The notes under the pieces were generated by a model. That model was not told the DNA's origin and made no database searches. It was given only the letters and a program-made list of their open reading frames with translations. From an uncultured Phycisphaera sp. (GTDB lineage Bacteria; Planctomycetota; Phycisphaerae; Phycisphaerales; SM1A02), in assembly GCA_937919685.1 (NCBI GenBank), contig CALFOM010000188.1:1-36703 (forward strand): 36,703 nucleotides of DNA. Direction: 5' to 3'. The position numbers were made by a program, and so were the translations under genes. Positions 9,486-20,308 of this stretch are shown here, in pieces; the stretch's first letter is position 1, and every line of letters begins with the position of its first letter.

Positions 9486-10751
9486 TCAGTTCGCGGCCTT
9501 GCCGACGAAGCGGCCCTTGGCATCGAACTGGTCCAGTTGTTTCATCATTCCAATGATCGCGTCGATTGCTCGGTCGTTCAATTGCCCCTTGAAGTGCGGC
9601 ATGTTCGGACCGTATCCCGAGACCAGAAGGGCGCCCGGGTTGTAGATCGACTCGCGGATGTAGTCCTCGGGCGTCTCGTAGAGCTTGCCGGGACCGATGT
9701 AGTCAGCCAGTGTCGAACCACCGTTGTCGCGGGTTCCACCGTCGATCGGCGACGTGCCCTCCGAGGCTCGAGTCCAGAGAGTCCCGAGTCCGGCGATGGA
9801 GCCTGAGGTCTGGTTGCCCCACGATGGGCCGGTCCCCGCGGATCCGTCGATCGAGTGGCAGTTGGAGCAGCGAAGATAAAGCTTCGGGCCAGCGATGGAG
9901 TAAAGCTCTTCGTCGGGAACCTCGTCGAGCCAACGGGCCTGGGTCTCTTCCCATTCCTTGAAATCCTCTTCGTTGAGTACGAAGACCTTGCGATGCATGT
10001 TGGAGTGGTCGGTACCGCAATATTCGGTGCAGAACAGGTAGTGCCCCGTCGCCGTCGTCGGCATCTGGTCTTCAGGAACAATGCCCGTGGGCTCGTCGGC
10101 CTGGAACCAGAGGTACGAGTAACGCCCCGGCACGACATCCTGCTTGACTCGGAAATCGGGAATGAAGAGGCTGTGAAGTACGTCGTTGGAACGCATCACG
10201 AGCTTGACGGGCTGGCCTGCAGGAACCACCAGATTGTTGCTGGTCGCGCCATTGGGATACTTGAAGTTCCAAGACCACTGGGCCGCGGTCACATTGATCT
10301 CGTAGGCGTTCTTGGGAGGCGTCGAGAGATCGAGGTAGCCCTTGAAGCCCATGAAGAAGATCGCGATCACGAGAAGCAGCGGGATCACCGTCCAGCCCAC
10401 TTCGAGCGGTGTGTTGTGGACCGGGGCATCGGCGTCGTACTTGACTTCGGTACCGCGCTGTCGATACTTCCACGTGAGGTAGACCAGCACGAACGTGATC
10501 GCGAAGAAGAACACGTAGCTCAGCCAGGTGATCGCGTGGAACGCGAAGTCGGTCGCCGGCGCGAGCGTGCTCGACGCCTGAGGAAGCCAGAAATCCCCAG
10601 TGAGTTCACGTTGCTCGACGACGGGCTCCACCAGAGTGGTCGCGGCGGCCGCGGTGGACGTCGCGGTGGACGTCGCGGCATCCTGCAGGGCGAGGACCGT
10701 GTTCGAGACGAGATTGGCGAGGGTCGAGGAAAGGTCGATCAAGTCGATCAT
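9486..10751 (-). CDS. coxB: Cytochrome c oxidase subunit II with fused cytochrome c (caa3 type)
   Basis: 421 aa. Residues 1-50 are an Ala/Thr-rich lead including a short repeat (ATSTATST), then two membrane helices (about 70-95 and 112-135), a cupredoxin domain with the dinuclear CuA site [12 protein letters not shown] (about 240-251), and a C-terminal cytochrome c domain with CSNCH (about 292-296) and a likely axial Met in NMPHFKG. It accepts electrons from ACIII (through ActE or directly) and passes heme c to CuA to heme a of CoxA. The aromatic stretch [11 protein letters not shown] is the conserved tryptophan-rich region. It lies 98 bases after sco and 154 bases before coxA. Confidence 0.96.
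   Translation of the reverse strand: MIDLIDLSSTLANLVSNTVLALQDAATSTATSTAAAATTLVEPVVEQRELTGDFWLPQASSTLAPATDFAFHAITWLSYVFFFAITFVLVYLTWKYRQRGTEVKYDADAPVHNTPLEVGWTVIPLLLVIAIFFMGFKGYLDLSTPPKNAYEINVTAAQWSWNFKYPNGATSNNLVVPAGQPVKLVMRSNDVLHSLFIPDFRVKQDVVPGRYSYLWFQADEPTGIVPEDQMPTTATGHYLFCTEYCGTDHSNMHRKVFVLNEEDFKEWEETQARWLDEVPDEELYSIAGPKLYLRCSNCHSIDGSAGTGPSWGNQTSGSIAGLGTLWTRASEGTSPIDGGTRDNGGSTLADYIGPGKLYETPEDYIRESIYNPGALLVSGYGPNMPHFKGQLNDRAIDAIIGMMKQLDQFDAKGRFVGKAAN
10651..10674. repeat. 12-bp direct repeat, two copies, in coxB
   Basis: GCGGTGGACGTC is repeated head to tail and encodes the Ala/Thr/Ser repeat near the CoxB N-terminus. It is in frame and probably only a flexible low-complexity segment. 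Confidence 0.75.
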
Positions 10752-10848
10752 GGCTGGCTCGGGACATTGCCGGGTCGAAGAAGTTCGACGCGACGAGAGA
10801 TCATGGAATCCGATCGCAAAGACCGGAGGAACTGCGAGAAGAGATCGA

Positions 10849-11784
10849 TCAAGGAGTGGCTCCCGTCGAAGCGGTCTGATCGGTCGAACCGACGGCGAGC
10901 GTGCTTCTGCGATCGCGGATCCAGAGCAGGCCGACGCCGACCACCATCACGAGCAGGGTGACCAGTCCGCCCAACTGCATCACCCGGAAGGCGAGCAGGT
11001 GGTACGACCCCGAAGTCGGGTCGTAGACGTGGCACCAGAGAATGAAACGTTCCAAGGTCGAACCGATGCGGCCTTCGGCACCTTCCATCAAGGCAAATCG
11101 GAGCGTGTCCGGCTCGTATCGGACTCCGTAGAGATATCGAGAGATCCGGCCGTCGGGAGTGATGATGAAGAGCGCGGCGGCGTGGGCGTACTCGCCGTCG
11201 TCCTGGAGTCGATACTTAAACCCGACGGCGTCGGCGAGGGCACGCGTGTTCTCCGCCGTCCCGGTCAGGAAGTGGAATCCCTTCGACGCGCCGGAGCGGT
11301 TGTATTCCAGGAGGTACCCCTCCTTCTTGATTTTCGCGAGCTCGTGACTCTCCCGAGGATTGACGCTCACCGCGATCAGGTCGAAGTCCGTGCCTGCGGA
11401 TAGGTCGTCGACTCCGGTGAGCCCGTCCATCGTCTCGTTGAGCACAAGATTGCAGAGCATCGGGCACTTGAAGTACCCCATCTGCAGGATCGCCGGTCGC
11501 GTGCCGTCGAGAAGATCGCCGAGCCTGATCTGTCGGCCATCTTCGTCGGTGAAGACGAGGTCGAGCGGAAGGGCCTCGTCCAGATGCTCGATGATGTCGA
11601 CCCCGACGAGTTCGGGCGGCACGTCGGCATTGAATTCAGGATCCTGAGCCGAAGCAATCGTTCCAACCAACGCCAACGCCGCAACCGTCGCGAGACGGCC
11701 GAGGAGACCACGCGGCGTTCGAGCCCCGACGTTGAAGTCGTTCACGAGGCGGGTGAGTCGGGATGGAACGGTGCGTTCGATCAT
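10849..11784 (-). CDS. sco: SCO1/SenC family copper chaperone
   Basis: 311 aa. A thioredoxin-fold protein that delivers copper to, or reduces the cysteines of, the CuA site of subunit II. Residues 1-47 contain a membrane/signal segment (LLGRLATVAALALVGTIASA). The metal site is CPMLC (about 106-110) plus the distal His in EYAHAAALF (about 200). After the fold there is an extra segment and a second membrane helix (GGLVTLLVMVVGVGLLWIRDRR), so the domain is probably tethered at both ends; classical Sco1 has only the N-terminal helix. The ATG shares ATGA with the stop of the preceding small gene. It lies directly before coxB, its expected client. Confidence 0.93.
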   Translation of the reverse strand: MIERTVPSRLTRLVNDFNVGARTPRGLLGRLATVAALALVGTIASAQDPEFNADVPPELVGVDIIEHLDEALPLDLVFTDEDGRQIRLGDLLDGTRPAILQMGYFKCPMLCNLVLNETMDGLTGVDDLSAGTDFDLIAVSVNPRESHELAKIKKEGYLLEYNRSGASKGFHFLTGTAENTRALADAVGFKYRLQDDGEYAHAAALFIITPDGRISRYLYGVRYEPDTLRFALMEGAEGRIGSTLERFILWCHVYDPTSGSYHLLAFRVMQLGGLVTLLVMVVGVGLLWIRDRRSTLAVGSTDQTASTGATP

Positions 11785-12173
11785 CGGCTGACGAGTGCTC
11801 CTGCGTCATCGGACTTGGCGGCGTCGGCCGAGGCACGGGCGTCGGCCACCACGAGTTCCATTGCACGGCTGACGGGGATCCGGATCCGACTCAACTTGTT
11901 GCCTTCGGCGTCCTCGATCTCGTAGTTCTGATACTCGGTGAGCTGTTCCTGCTGGGCGAGCCGCAGTTCCTGCAGTTCGACCGCGGGCTGATCGACGATC
12001 TTTCGGTCGACTTCTCCCTCTACGAAGGCGAAGTACATCGCGACCGAAGCGAGCACCGTGATCACCATGAGCACCACGCTGACCAGCGAGATGAACCAGG
12101 TGACGCCAGGTTCGGGGTCATCTTCGGGAAGACCCAGGTTCAGGAGTTCGGGATCGGTGCTGTGTTCACTCAT
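11781..12173 (-). CDS. Small one-TM protein between actF and sco
   Basis: 130 aa; not recognised as a named family. One clear membrane helix (about residues 25-50, WFISLVSVVLMVITVLASVAMYF) follows a short acidic cytoplasmic lead; the remainder is a charged soluble domain with QELRLAQQEQLTEYQNYEI (Gln/Glu-rich, possibly coiled coil) and a segment ending RIRIPVSRAMELV. Its stop overlaps the sco start (ATGA), and it lies 42 bases after actF. Position and topology suggest an accessory subunit of ACIII or of the ACIII-oxidase supercomplex, comparable in size to the one-helix ActG described for Rhodothermus, but I see no sequence proof. Confidence 0.75.
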   Translation of the reverse strand: MSEHSTDPELLNLGLPEDDPEPGVTWFISLVSVVLMVITVLASVAMYFAFVEGEVDRKIVDQPAVELQELRLAQQEQLTEYQNYEIEDAEGNKLSRIRIPVSRAMELVVADARASADAAKSDDAGALVSR

Positions 12174-12215
12174 GTCAGTGGTTCCGGACCGGAAAATCGA
12201 TCGAGCCGGCGAGAC

Positions 12216-13571
12216 TCATTGGTTTTCGAAGGAAAGACCTTCGTGGAGTCGGGGATCTCGAATAGCGAGCAAGGTTGACCCCCGCATGCGACGGATGGTC
12301 ATCCAGAGGTAAATGCCGCCAACTCCGGCGAGCATTGTGAAGTTGAGGGGATTGAAGATATGGGTCGAGGCGTCGGCATGGGCTTCGACGACCTCCATGT
12401 AGGTCTTGGCGGTCATGGCGTCCGCCGGAACCTCGGGCATGATGAGCCAGTAGAGGTCGAACCACCCGAAGAACAACATCCAGATCGCGGCGGCGAGGAG
12501 ATACCACGAAAGACGCTTGGTCCATTTGGAGATCAGCGCGACGAACGGTACGACGAAGTGACCGAAGAGCAGGACGAACGAGAGCGTCCCCCATCCACCG
12601 ATCTGACGGCCGAGGAACCAACCCGTTTCCTCGGGAATGTTGGCGTACCAGATCAGCATGTACTGACTGAATCCGATGTACGCCCAGAAGATCATCCCGA
12701 AGGCGAAGAGAAGCTTGCCCATGTCCTGATAATGCTCGCGATTCACGACCTGCTTCAATCGACCGAAGGACTGGAGTCGGAGAACCGCGATGATCAGCAC
12801 CGAGAACCCGCAGGTGCAGCAACCACAGAAGAAGTAGACGCCGAACATCGTGCTGAACCACGCAGGGCTCAGAGACATGATCCAGTCGAAGGCCGCAAAG
12901 GTGATGGTCAGTCCGAAACCAATCGCGATGGGTCCTGACCACTTCTGCATCTTCTCGGTGAGCCGGATATCGCCGGTCGCGTCCTGGGCGATGCTGGTCC
13001 TGAGGAACCAAGTGGAGACCACGCCCCAGAACGTGACGTAGATGATCGCCCGGATCCAGAAGAACGTGGCGTTCAGATAGGCGGACTTCGCGGCGACGAT
13101 GTCGTGCTCCGCGGGGTGATGCGCCTTGAGCGCCTCCAGATCCGCCCAGGGGAAGAGTACGCCCGGGCCCCAGTTCGAATGAGCGGCGTCGCTGCCTTCG
13201 ACATGACTGCCGCCGGAGAACCAGAGCGCGGCGAAGGGGATGAGCCCGACCCACGCCCACTTCAGGTTGGCCGCGATCAGTTCCGCGGGACGACGGATGG
13301 TGGTGCTCCAACCAGCCCGCGTCAGATGCTGGATGAACACGAAGAAGAGCGCCCCGAGCGAGATGGCCAGCACGAACATGTAGTTCTGCGTCCAACTCTT
13401 CATCAGGAACGTGGGCGTGGTGCCGAACATTCCACCGAATCCGATTACCGCGCTGGCGACCAGGCCGATGATGCCGACCAGGCCCGCACCCTGTTGAACG
13501 CCCAGGCCGGCGGTGCCGAGCCGAACGTTGCCTTCGGAGAGGTCCGGTTTGGCGACGTGGATGCTGCTCAT
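12216..13571 (-). CDS. actF: ACIII quinol-binding membrane subunit ActF (NrfD-like)
   Basis: 451 aa from ATG 13571, which shares ATGA with the actE stop; the frame is open further upstream inside actE but that extension is not protein-like. It is an integral membrane protein of the NrfD-like fold with about ten helices, homologous to ActC and, with it, forming the membrane core of alternative complex III. Typical stretches are FFFVFIQHLTRAGWS-like (LGALFFVFIQHLTRAGW), FFWIRAIIYVTFWG, AFDWIMSLSPAWFSTMFGVYFF, GKLLFAFGMIFWAYIGFSQYMLIWYANIPEE and GHFVVPF. In known ACIII structures ActC carries the quinol site and both proteins are proposed to hold proton half-channels. Confidence 0.93.
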   Translation of the reverse strand: MSSIHVAKPDLSEGNVRLGTAGLGVQQGAGLVGIIGLVASAVIGFGGMFGTTPTFLMKSWTQNYMFVLAISLGALFFVFIQHLTRAGWSTTIRRPAELIAANLKWAWVGLIPFAALWFSGGSHVEGSDAAHSNWGPGVLFPWADLEALKAHHPAEHDIVAAKSAYLNATFFWIRAIIYVTFWGVVSTWFLRTSIAQDATGDIRLTEKMQKWSGPIAIGFGLTITFAAFDWIMSLSPAWFSTMFGVYFFCGCCTCGFSVLIIAVLRLQSFGRLKQVVNREHYQDMGKLLFAFGMIFWAYIGFSQYMLIWYANIPEETGWFLGRQIGGWGTLSFVLLFGHFVVPFVALISKWTKRLSWYLLAAAIWMLFFGWFDLYWLIMPEVPADAMTAKTYMEVVEAHADASTHIFNPLNFTMLAGVGGIYLWMTIRRMRGSTLLAIRDPRLHEGLSFENQ

Positions 13572-14242
13572 CGGTTCAACTCCGCCCGCTGATCGGCGGG
13601 GACGTCCTGCATCGTTGCGTTCTGACTTCGTTGCAGGGCCTTCACGTAGAGGGCGATCGCCCAGCGGTCCTCGACGGTGACCTGCGAGCCGTAGCCCGCC
13701 ATTGAATTCTTGCCGTTGGTAATCGTGTTGAAGATCTGGCCAATCGGCTGCTCGCTCCAACCCGGATCATGGAGATTCCGAGCCTGCGTCCAGCTGGTCC
13801 CGTCGGGAGGGCCGTCGGCGTTGTTCATGAGACTGAGTGCCCGCTGATTCACGGGACCCTTCCCGGTGCCGTTCCACCCATGGCATGGCGCACAGTAAAT
13901 GTTGTACCGCTGCTGCCCTCTCTCGACCGTCTTCCGAGCGAGCTTGACCGCCTCGGGAAGCGATGTTGCCCAGCCCCCGTCGACCACGCCGTTGCGGAGA
14001 TGCGGATCAAGGAAGGTCTCGCCGCGGGCGACCGCGCCGACGACTTCGGGACGCATCGCACGCTGGTCCGCGTAGATCGGATTCTTCGACTGCGCCTTGA
14101 ACTTCGCCTGGATGTCCATGTCCTGGATGATATGGATGGGGCGACCCTCGGACGGCGTCGCACGCACGCGGGCGGCCACCACCGGCGGAATGAGCGCCAC
14201 CATCAGAAGAACCATCACGCTATAGACGATGAGACGTGGCAT
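13568..14242 (-). CDS. actE: ACIII monoheme cytochrome c subunit ActE
   Basis: 224 aa. N-terminal signal/anchor (LIVYSVMVLLMVALIPPVVAA), then a periplasmic cytochrome c domain with one heme site CAPCH at residues 117-121 and a likely axial Met in NSMAGYG (about 181). No lipobox Cys follows the anchor, unlike lipid-anchored ActE of some other species. It passes electrons from the ActA/ActB chain to the oxidase. It overlaps actD by one base (TGATG) and actF by four (ATGA). Confidence 0.92.
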   Translation of the reverse strand: MPRLIVYSVMVLLMVALIPPVVAARVRATPSEGRPIHIIQDMDIQAKFKAQSKNPIYADQRAMRPEVVGAVARGETFLDPHLRNGVVDGGWATSLPEAVKLARKTVERGQQRYNIYCAPCHGWNGTGKGPVNQRALSLMNNADGPPDGTSWTQARNLHDPGWSEQPIGQIFNTITNGKNSMAGYGSQVTVEDRWAIALYVKALQRSQNATMQDVPADQRAELNR

Positions 14243-14862
14243 CAGTCCTGAACCTCCTCGACGGCGACGGCCCCGAGCGATTCGAGGAATGCCTCGGTCC
14301 GGGTGCGGAAGAACTTGGGATCACGAGCCTCGATGACGATGTAAAACCGATCGTCGGTGGCTCGCCGGAATCGATCATTGCCCAACAGCGGATGATTCAG
14401 CCGAGGCAGACCGTTCATCGTCAACATGCCGAACACGCTGGTCAGGGCTGCGAACAGGATGGTGAGTTCGAATATCACGGGGATGAACGCCGGAATCGAG
14501 AGCAGCGGCTTGCCCGAGATGAGATAGGGATACCCCGTCACCCAGACCATCGCCCACACCGACATGCCGCTCGAGTTGGTGAACGCCTGCAACACGAATG
14601 CGGCGATCAGACCGGTGAGCCCAGCAAAGAAGACCATGATCGGCAGAATCGTCGGCTTGATTCCCATGGCGCGGTCGAGCCCGTGCACCGGGAACGGCGT
14701 GCAGCAGTCCCACCAGCGGTATCCCGCCTGACGAACCTGCTCGGCGGCCTTCAGAATGTCGCCGGGGGTTTCGAATTCCGCCAGCAGACCGTGGATTTTG
14801 ACCGAGTCGGAAAGGGAGCCCGTCGGTTCGATGGCTGGGACTGATGTTTCAAACGTGGTCAC
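14242..14862 (-). CDS. actD: ACIII membrane subunit ActD (DUF3341)
   Basis: 206 aa. DUF3341 family subunit of alternative complex III. An N-terminal cytoplasmic ferredoxin-like domain includes the diagnostic stretch [30 protein letters not shown] (about 40-68). Two membrane helices follow (about 72-95 and 126-150), and a C-terminal segment with [14 protein letters not shown]. No cofactor is expected. It is encoded between actC and actE with 4-base and 1-base overlaps, so it is made in step with them. Confidence 0.93.
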   Translation of the reverse strand: MTTFETSVPAIEPTGSLSDSVKIHGLLAEFETPGDILKAAEQVRQAGYRWWDCCTPFPVHGLDRAMGIKPTILPIMVFFAGLTGLIAAFVLQAFTNSSGMSVWAMVWVTGYPYLISGKPLLSIPAFIPVIFELTILFAALTSVFGMLTMNGLPRLNHPLLGNDRFRRATDDRFYIVIEARDPKFFRTRTEAFLESLGAVAVEEVQD

Positions 14863-16319
14863 GACGGGCCTCCAGTCGCGGGCGCGGGAGTGCCGTGATG
14901 GTGCCCGTCCTCATCATGATGAGCGTTGGCGGCGGGCATCACCATCTTCACTTCAGCCATGGCGATCATGGGAAGGAAGCGGCAGAACAGCAGGAACAGG
15001 GTGAAGAACAGACCGAACGCGCCGGCCATGGTTCCGATGTCCACCCAGGTCGGCGTGAAGAACTCCCATGAACTGGGGAGGAAATCGTTGGCCAGTGAAC
15101 TCACAATGATCACGAACCGTTCGAACCACATGCCCACGTTCACCACGAGACTGAGGAAGAACATCAGCGGAATGCTGGTCCGGATGGCCTTGAACCAGAA
15201 CAACTGCGGCGTGATGACATTGCAACTCACCATCAGCAGGTAGGCCCACCAGTACTGACCGAACGCCCGGTTCACGAACGCGAATTTCTCGTAGAGCGCG
15301 CCGGAGTACCAGGCGATGAAGAATTCCATCGAGTACGCGTACCCGACCATGCTTCCGGTCACCAGAATGACCTTGTTCATGTTGTCGAGGTGACGGAGCG
15401 TGATGAGGTTCTTGAGTCCGAACATCTCGCGGGCGGGGACCGCGAGGGTCACCACCATCGCGAACCCGGAGAAGATCGCACCCGCGACGAAGTAGGGCGG
15501 GAAAATGGTGGTATGCCAGCCGGGGAGCTGACTCACGGCGAAGTCGAAGGACACCACCGAGTGAACCGAAAGCACCAGCGGCGTCGAAAGAGCGGCGAGG
15601 AGCAGGTAGGCCCGCTCGTACCGGTGCCAGTGGCGATTGCTTCCCCGCCATCCGAGGGCGAAGAGACCGTAGGCGACCTGTTGGAGTCGCCCCTTGGCGC
15701 GATCACGAAGCGTGGCGAGATCGGGGATAAGGCCCGTGTACCAGAAGAGCAGCGAAACGGTGAAGTAGGTGCCCACCGCGAACACGTCCCAGAGCAGCGG
15801 GCTGCGGAACTGCGGCCACATCTCCATCTGGTTGGGAAGCGGAAAGAGCCAGTACACCACCCAAACCCGCCCGACGTGGATGCCCGGGAAGATGCCCGCA
15901 CACATCACGGCGAAGATCGTCATCGCCTCCGCGAACCGGTTGATACCCGTCCGCCATTTCTGTCGGAAGAGGAAGAGAATCGCGGAAATCAGCGTTCCGG
16001 CGTGACCGATGCCGACCCAGAACACGAAGTTCGTAATGTCGTACGCCCAAGCGACCGGCGTGTTCAGACCCCACACACCGACGCCGGTGAAGATGAGGTA
16101 GAGCACGCAGACCCCGAGCAGGCCGAGGAGTCCGAGACTCCCGGCGAATGCCACGTACCACGCGAGTGGGGCGCGGCCGGCTTCGCTGACCTTGGCGACC
16201 TGAGCGGTCACCTGACCGAAAGTGGTCATGTTCAATACCAGCGGCGCCCGGGTTCCCGGGACCTCGGTGGTGTTGTCGACGATGCGTCCGCCGACCTGGT
16301 CGGCTCTGATCGAGCTCAT
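14859..16319 (-). CDS. actC: ACIII quinol-binding membrane subunit ActC (NrfD/PsrC-like)
   Basis: 486 aa, about ten membrane helices. ActC oxidises quinol at the periplasmic side and passes electrons to the iron-sulfur clusters of ActB. Family stretches visible are [54 protein letters not shown] (helix with conserved Gly-His), [53 protein letters not shown], and the C-terminal [11 protein letters not shown] short His/Asp-containing tail ([11 protein letters not shown]) ends the protein. Both ends overlap the neighbouring genes by four bases (ATGA), giving tight coupling with actB and actD. Confidence 0.95.
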   Translation of the reverse strand: MSSIRADQVGGRIVDNTTEVPGTRAPLVLNMTTFGQVTAQVAKVSEAGRAPLAWYVAFAGSLGLLGLLGVCVLYLIFTGVGVWGLNTPVAWAYDITNFVFWVGIGHAGTLISAILFLFRQKWRTGINRFAEAMTIFAVMCAGIFPGIHVGRVWVVYWLFPLPNQMEMWPQFRSPLLWDVFAVGTYFTVSLLFWYTGLIPDLATLRDRAKGRLQQVAYGLFALGWRGSNRHWHRYERAYLLLAALSTPLVLSVHSVVSFDFAVSQLPGWHTTIFPPYFVAGAIFSGFAMVVTLAVPAREMFGLKNLITLRHLDNMNKVILVTGSMVGYAYSMEFFIAWYSGALYEKFAFVNRAFGQYWWAYLLMVSCNVITPQLFWFKAIRTSIPLMFFLSLVVNVGMWFERFVIIVSSLANDFLPSSWEFFTPTWVDIGTMAGAFGLFFTLFLLFCRFLPMIAMAEVKMVMPAANAHHDEDGHHHGTPAPATGGPS

Positions 16320-19300
16320 GATCGAACTTCCTCAGCGATGGTCGACGCAGCGGCGTGTTCGCCGGCAGCCGCGTCCGAGTGACTGTCCTGATGACCGTTC
16401 CCGCCACTGGCGCGGGGTACGCCGGGGTTCGTCACCTTGGCGAGGTATCGGAGCCTGGGCTTGGTGTTGAGTTCTTCCAGCAACTGATACGAGACCTTCT
16501 TCTGTTGAAGTCTGGTCACGTTGGATTTCGTGTCGGCGAGGTCGCCGAACACGATGGCCCCGGTCGGGCAGGCCTGCTCGCACGCGGTCTTGATGACCCC
16601 GTCCGGAATCGACCAATCGGGGCTCGACGCCGTGCCGCCAGCCTGCGCCCATTCGTTCTTGTACTCGATCTTGGCCTCGTTGATTCGCTGCACGCAGAAC
16701 GAGCACTTCTCCATGACGCCGCGGTTGCGAACCGTCACTTCGGGGTTCATCTGCATCCGGCGCCACTGGTTCGGACCGTCGGACATGTAGTAGTCTGGCT
16801 TGACCGCAAACAGGCCTTCCTGTTCGCGAATGGGATCGCGACGCCAGTAGTCGAACCAGTTGAACCGGCGAACCTTGTAGGGGCAGTTGTTGCTGCAGTA
16901 CCGGGTGCCGATGCACCGGTTGTAGACCATCACGTTCAAGCCGTCCTTGTCATGGAGGGTCGCGGCGACAGGGCAGACCTGCTCGCACGGCGCGTTCTCG
17001 CACTGCATGCAGGTGACCGGCTGCACGAAGACCGCTTCCGGCGCGGCCGGATCATCACCCTTGAAGTACCGGTCGACGCGAATCCAGTGCATCTCCCGAC
17101 CACGAGCAATCTGGTCCTTGCCGACCACTGGCACGTTGTTCTCGGCCTGGCAGGCCGTGACGCACGCGCTGCAGCCGGTGCAGGTGTTGAGGTCAATCGA
17201 CATGCCCCACTTGAAGCGGGCGCCGTCGAGGTTGGTCTCTTCCCAGAGGCTGAGCCGATGGGCCACGTGAACCCGATGCTGCGCGAAGTCGGGATGACTT
17301 CGATAGTCGTCGAGCGTGGTCTCCCGCACGATGGAAGGAAGACGTTCCTGAATGCTGCCGAGCGGCACATCAGGAATCAACGCGTCCATCGCACCGTGAT
17401 CCTGAGTCTGAGCGAAGGCGTATCGACCGCCGGTCGGAGACATGGTCGCCCCCGTGGCGATCCAGGCGTTCTTCGTGGTTCGGATCGGATAGGCGTCGAA
17501 TCCCGCACCGTCGGCGATCGATCCCGAGTCGGGCCCCTGCCCCCATCCGAGCGAGATCGCCATCGTCTGTCCGCTCATCCCCGGAACGGGGAACACCGCG
17601 GCCTCGATGGCCTCGATGGACTGATCCCCAACCTTGATCGAGACGACGTCGCCGATCTTCAATCCGCGGGCCTTGTAAAGCGACGGACTGATCAACACCG
17701 CGTTGTCCCAAGTGATCTTGGTGATGCTGTCCGGAAGTTCCTGCAGCCAGCCGAGATTCGCGAAGCGGCCGTCGTAGACTCGGGCGTCGGTGTTGAAGAC
17801 CAACTCGAGGTCGTCGGCCGCGACGGCCTTTCGATCGACTGCGAACGCCTTGACCGCATCAGCGATCCGACCATTCTCGATCCGGGTCGAGGAGACCGGA
17901 GTCGCCGTGCCCTCGATCAGGCCGGTGTCGAGGACCGTCCGCCAGTGCGCTTCAAACGTTGTACCGGTGGTTCCGGAACGTGAGGCTTCGGTGGCACGGA
18001 CAATGGAGTAGCCCTCCTTCGGTTCCGTGCCGGCGAGCGTGGCCAGAAGTTCGATCGAACTCCAACCCTGCTGCTCGAGCGGCATCATTGGCTGGATGAG
18101 CGGCTGCACCACGGAGATCGTGCCGTCATACGCCCTCACATCGCCCCAGCTCTCGATCCAGTGCGCCCGCGGGAGATGCCAGACCGAAGCCTTGGAAGTC
18201 GCATTGGCGTAGAGGGAGAGATGAACCCGTTCCTTCGCCTTGCCCATGGCCGTGGCGAAGTCGAGGTCGACGGGCGCGTCGTAGACCGGGTTGCCGCCGA
18301 TCAGCACGAGCGTTTCGACCGCCCCCGCGTTCAGTGATTTCACCAGCGTCGAGATCGACGCCATACGACTCGGGTGCGGATCTTCGGTGTACTGAACGGT
18401 CTTGCCGACGTTGCCGAGCGCGGCATTGATCGCGGCGGCCATCGCGTGAACCGCGGGAGGCTGCCCCTCGCCGACGATCACCACGCACGCGCCGCCGTTG
18501 GCCTTGAGATCACGAACCATGGCGTCAAAGACCTTGGCGTTCCGGCCTTCCAGCGAGACGGTTCCCGCGAGTTCGTCCAGCCCGTTCATCGAGACGCCGA
18601 GCGCCCCGGCGAGCGAGGCGGCGACGGCGCCGACATCGCCGCTGCGAACCACCAGTCGATCATCGGCGTTCATGCCAGTGACCGACAACACGCCTTCGAC
18701 GGCGTAGACGCGACTCATCTCCTGATGCGCGGGATCCGAGGCGTCGAGTCGACGCTTCGATGCCCAGTCGCGAGCGAGGCGATTTGCGGCGGCATGCGTG
18801 GACAGCGGGTCGGCATCGAGGCAGACCACGACGTTGGCCTGATCGAGCATCGCGTGGACGCGTTGGGAACTGCCGAAGGCAATCTCGGTTCCGGCACGTT
18901 CCTCGTCGCCGGTGATCGCCTCCCATTCGTGCCATGTCGCCTTCGGAAAGGCCGACTTGAACTCTGCTCGCATGCGATCCATGCTCGGACTTCCACTGGC
19001 TTCGGCCAGCACCGCGAGACCGGCGCCGCCAGCCTTGCGAAGATCGATTCCAAATCGCTGGTCCGCCCACGTCTTGAACGCCGCAGCGTCCGCGGGCTTC
19101 CCGTCCTGATGGACCTCACGACTCCGCTCCGGGTCGTATGCCTGCAGGATTCCACTCTGCGTGATGGGGTCGCACGCGCCCATGTTGGTCGAGTGCGCTG
19201 CATTGCCCTCGAGCTTGATCGGACGACCGTCGATGCTTTTGATCAGCAGACCCTGTGCCACGCCGCCCCGCTCGCACGCGGACGCGAAGTGAACCGGACT

Positions 19301-19615
19301 GCCGGGAATTCGTCCGGCCGGACGCGCGGCGTAGGGAACGATGTGCGTTTCGGGAATCCGACGGCAGGCTGCGACGCCGAATCCAGCCAGCGCAAACGAG
19401 GCCCCCATCACCTTCATGAAGTGACGGCGGTCCTCACCTTCGAGAAGGTCGGCGTCCGCAGGAAACTCACGGTGCATCCAAGCCCGGAATTCGTCGGTGT
19501 TCTGAAGATCGTCGAGACTGCGCCAGTAGGCGCGTCGTGACGGCTCCGCCGACGGAAGGTCGCTGCCGCAACCGGAGATCTCGGGACGTTCCTCGCCAGG
19601 GTTCAGCGATGACAT
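16316..19615 (-). CDS. actB: ACIII large iron-sulfur subunit ActB
   Basis: 1099 aa. A fusion of a molybdopterin-oxidoreductase-like domain (about 100-730, present in ACIII without the Mo cofactor) and a four-cluster ferredoxin domain. A Tat-type signal [18 protein letters not shown] (63-80) ends in VAAC, a lipobox with Cys84, so it is probably a Tat-exported lipoprotein; the 60 residues before it are the usual ActB lead ([12 protein letters not shown]). Cluster motifs: [11 protein letters not shown] (about 811), [15 protein letters not shown] (about 868), [13 protein letters not shown] (about 903), and CSFC (about 972) with [10 protein letters not shown] (about 1015). It links quinol oxidation at ActC to the hemes of ActA and ActE. 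It overlaps actA by 13 bases. Confidence 0.95.
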   Translation of the reverse strand: MSSLNPGEERPEISGCGSDLPSAEPSRRAYWRSLDDLQNTDEFRAWMHREFPADADLLEGEDRRHFMKVMGASFALAGFGVAACRRIPETHIVPYAARPAGRIPGSPVHFASACERGGVAQGLLIKSIDGRPIKLEGNAAHSTNMGACDPITQSGILQAYDPERSREVHQDGKPADAAAFKTWADQRFGIDLRKAGGAGLAVLAEASGSPSMDRMRAEFKSAFPKATWHEWEAITGDEERAGTEIAFGSSQRVHAMLDQANVVVCLDADPLSTHAAANRLARDWASKRRLDASDPAHQEMSRVYAVEGVLSVTGMNADDRLVVRSGDVGAVAASLAGALGVSMNGLDELAGTVSLEGRNAKVFDAMVRDLKANGGACVVIVGEGQPPAVHAMAAAINAALGNVGKTVQYTEDPHPSRMASISTLVKSLNAGAVETLVLIGGNPVYDAPVDLDFATAMGKAKERVHLSLYANATSKASVWHLPRAHWIESWGDVRAYDGTISVVQPLIQPMMPLEQQGWSSIELLATLAGTEPKEGYSIVRATEASRSGTTGTTFEAHWRTVLDTGLIEGTATPVSSTRIENGRIADAVKAFAVDRKAVAADDLELVFNTDARVYDGRFANLGWLQELPDSITKITWDNAVLISPSLYKARGLKIGDVVSIKVGDQSIEAIEAAVFPVPGMSGQTMAISLGWGQGPDSGSIADGAGFDAYPIRTTKNAWIATGATMSPTGGRYAFAQTQDHGAMDALIPDVPLGSIQERLPSIVRETTLDDYRSHPDFAQHRVHVAHRLSLWEETNLDGARFKWGMSIDLNTCTGCSACVTACQAENNVPVVGKDQIARGREMHWIRVDRYFKGDDPAAPEAVFVQPVTCMQCENAPCEQVCPVAATLHDKDGLNVMVYNRCIGTRYCSNNCPYKVRRFNWFDYWRRDPIREQEGLFAVKPDYYMSDGPNQWRRMQMNPEVTVRNRGVMEKCSFCVQRINEAKIEYKNEWAQAGGTASSPDWSIPDGVIKTACEQACPTGAIVFGDLADTKSNVTRLQQKKVSYQLLEELNTKPRLRYLAKVTNPGVPRASGGNGHQDSHSDAAAGEHAAASTIAEEVRS

Positions 19616-20256
19616 GTCGAGCAGTTTTCCGAAGGGTTGATGTGATAGAGATCCTTGAGCGCGACCCGTTCTTCGTAGGTCAACTCAGTCCGCTGGTCGT
19701 AGGCAAGGTTGGTGATCTCGGAGACGGGACGAAGATTGTCAACGGGGTTCCGGTGACATTCGAGGCACCATCCCATCGAAAGCATCTCGTGACGGGTCAC
19801 GACCTCCATCTGGTCGATTCTCCCGTGGCACTCGACACAGCCAACACCACGATTCACGTGTGCGGCATGGTTGAAGTAGGCGTAGTCGGCGATGCGGTTC
19901 ACCCAGATCCATTCGACCGGAAGACCGCTCTCGTAACTCTGCTTGATCGGAGCCAGCTTCCTGCTCTCGGGTCGGATCGCGGTGTGGCAGTTCATGCAGG
20001 TCTGCGTAGGCGGCACTGCAGCATGCGCCGCGGACTCCACCGTGTTGTGGCAGTAGCGACAGTCCATGCCAAGTTCGCCGGCATGAAGCGCGTGACTGAA
20101 TGGCACCGGTTGCGTCGGTTGGTAACCCACCTCGAGTGTCTTGGGACTGAAGCCGTACGCCACGAACATCACGACGTAGAGCGGCAGCAGCGCACCGACC
20201 ACCACAAGGGCTGGAAGGAGTGCATTACTCCAACGGGGAAAGAGGAATCTGCTCAT
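19603..20256 (-). CDS. actA: ACIII pentaheme cytochrome c subunit ActA
   Basis: 217 aa from ATG 20256 (MSRFLFPRWSN); the open frame 13 codons upstream is not protein-like. One N-terminal membrane helix (about 11-33) anchors a periplasmic domain with five CxxCH heme sites: CRYCH, CMNCH, CVECH, CLECH and CSTCH, the last at the very end of the protein. Five hemes is the number found in ActA of known ACIII. The hemes lie between ActB and ActE in electron transfer. It is the first gene of the operon, behind the promoter at 20355-20384, and its 3' end overlaps actB by 13 bases. Confidence 0.95.
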   Translation of the reverse strand: MSRFLFPRWSNALLPALVVVGALLPLYVVMFVAYGFSPKTLEVGYQPTQPVPFSHALHAGELGMDCRYCHNTVESAAHAAVPPTQTCMNCHTAIRPESRKLAPIKQSYESGLPVEWIWVNRIADYAYFNHAAHVNRGVGCVECHGRIDQMEVVTRHEMLSMGWCLECHRNPVDNLRPVSEITNLAYDQRTELTYEERVALKDLYHINPSENCSTCHR

Positions 20257-20308
20257 CGAAAGAGAAGTCCGTGGGTCGAGTGCAGGCGGCGCCAAGTGAA
20301 AGAGGACG

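Noticed and set aside
16355-17983. + strand open frame of 542 codons opposite actB
   Set aside because: Opposite conserved Fe-S motifs of ActB, no domain recognised, composition typical of antisense shadows.
16316-19615. Active molybdopterin oxidoreductase
   Set aside because: The context and signal are those of ActB, whose Mo-like domain has no cofactor in known ACIII; no separate molybdoenzyme is proposed.
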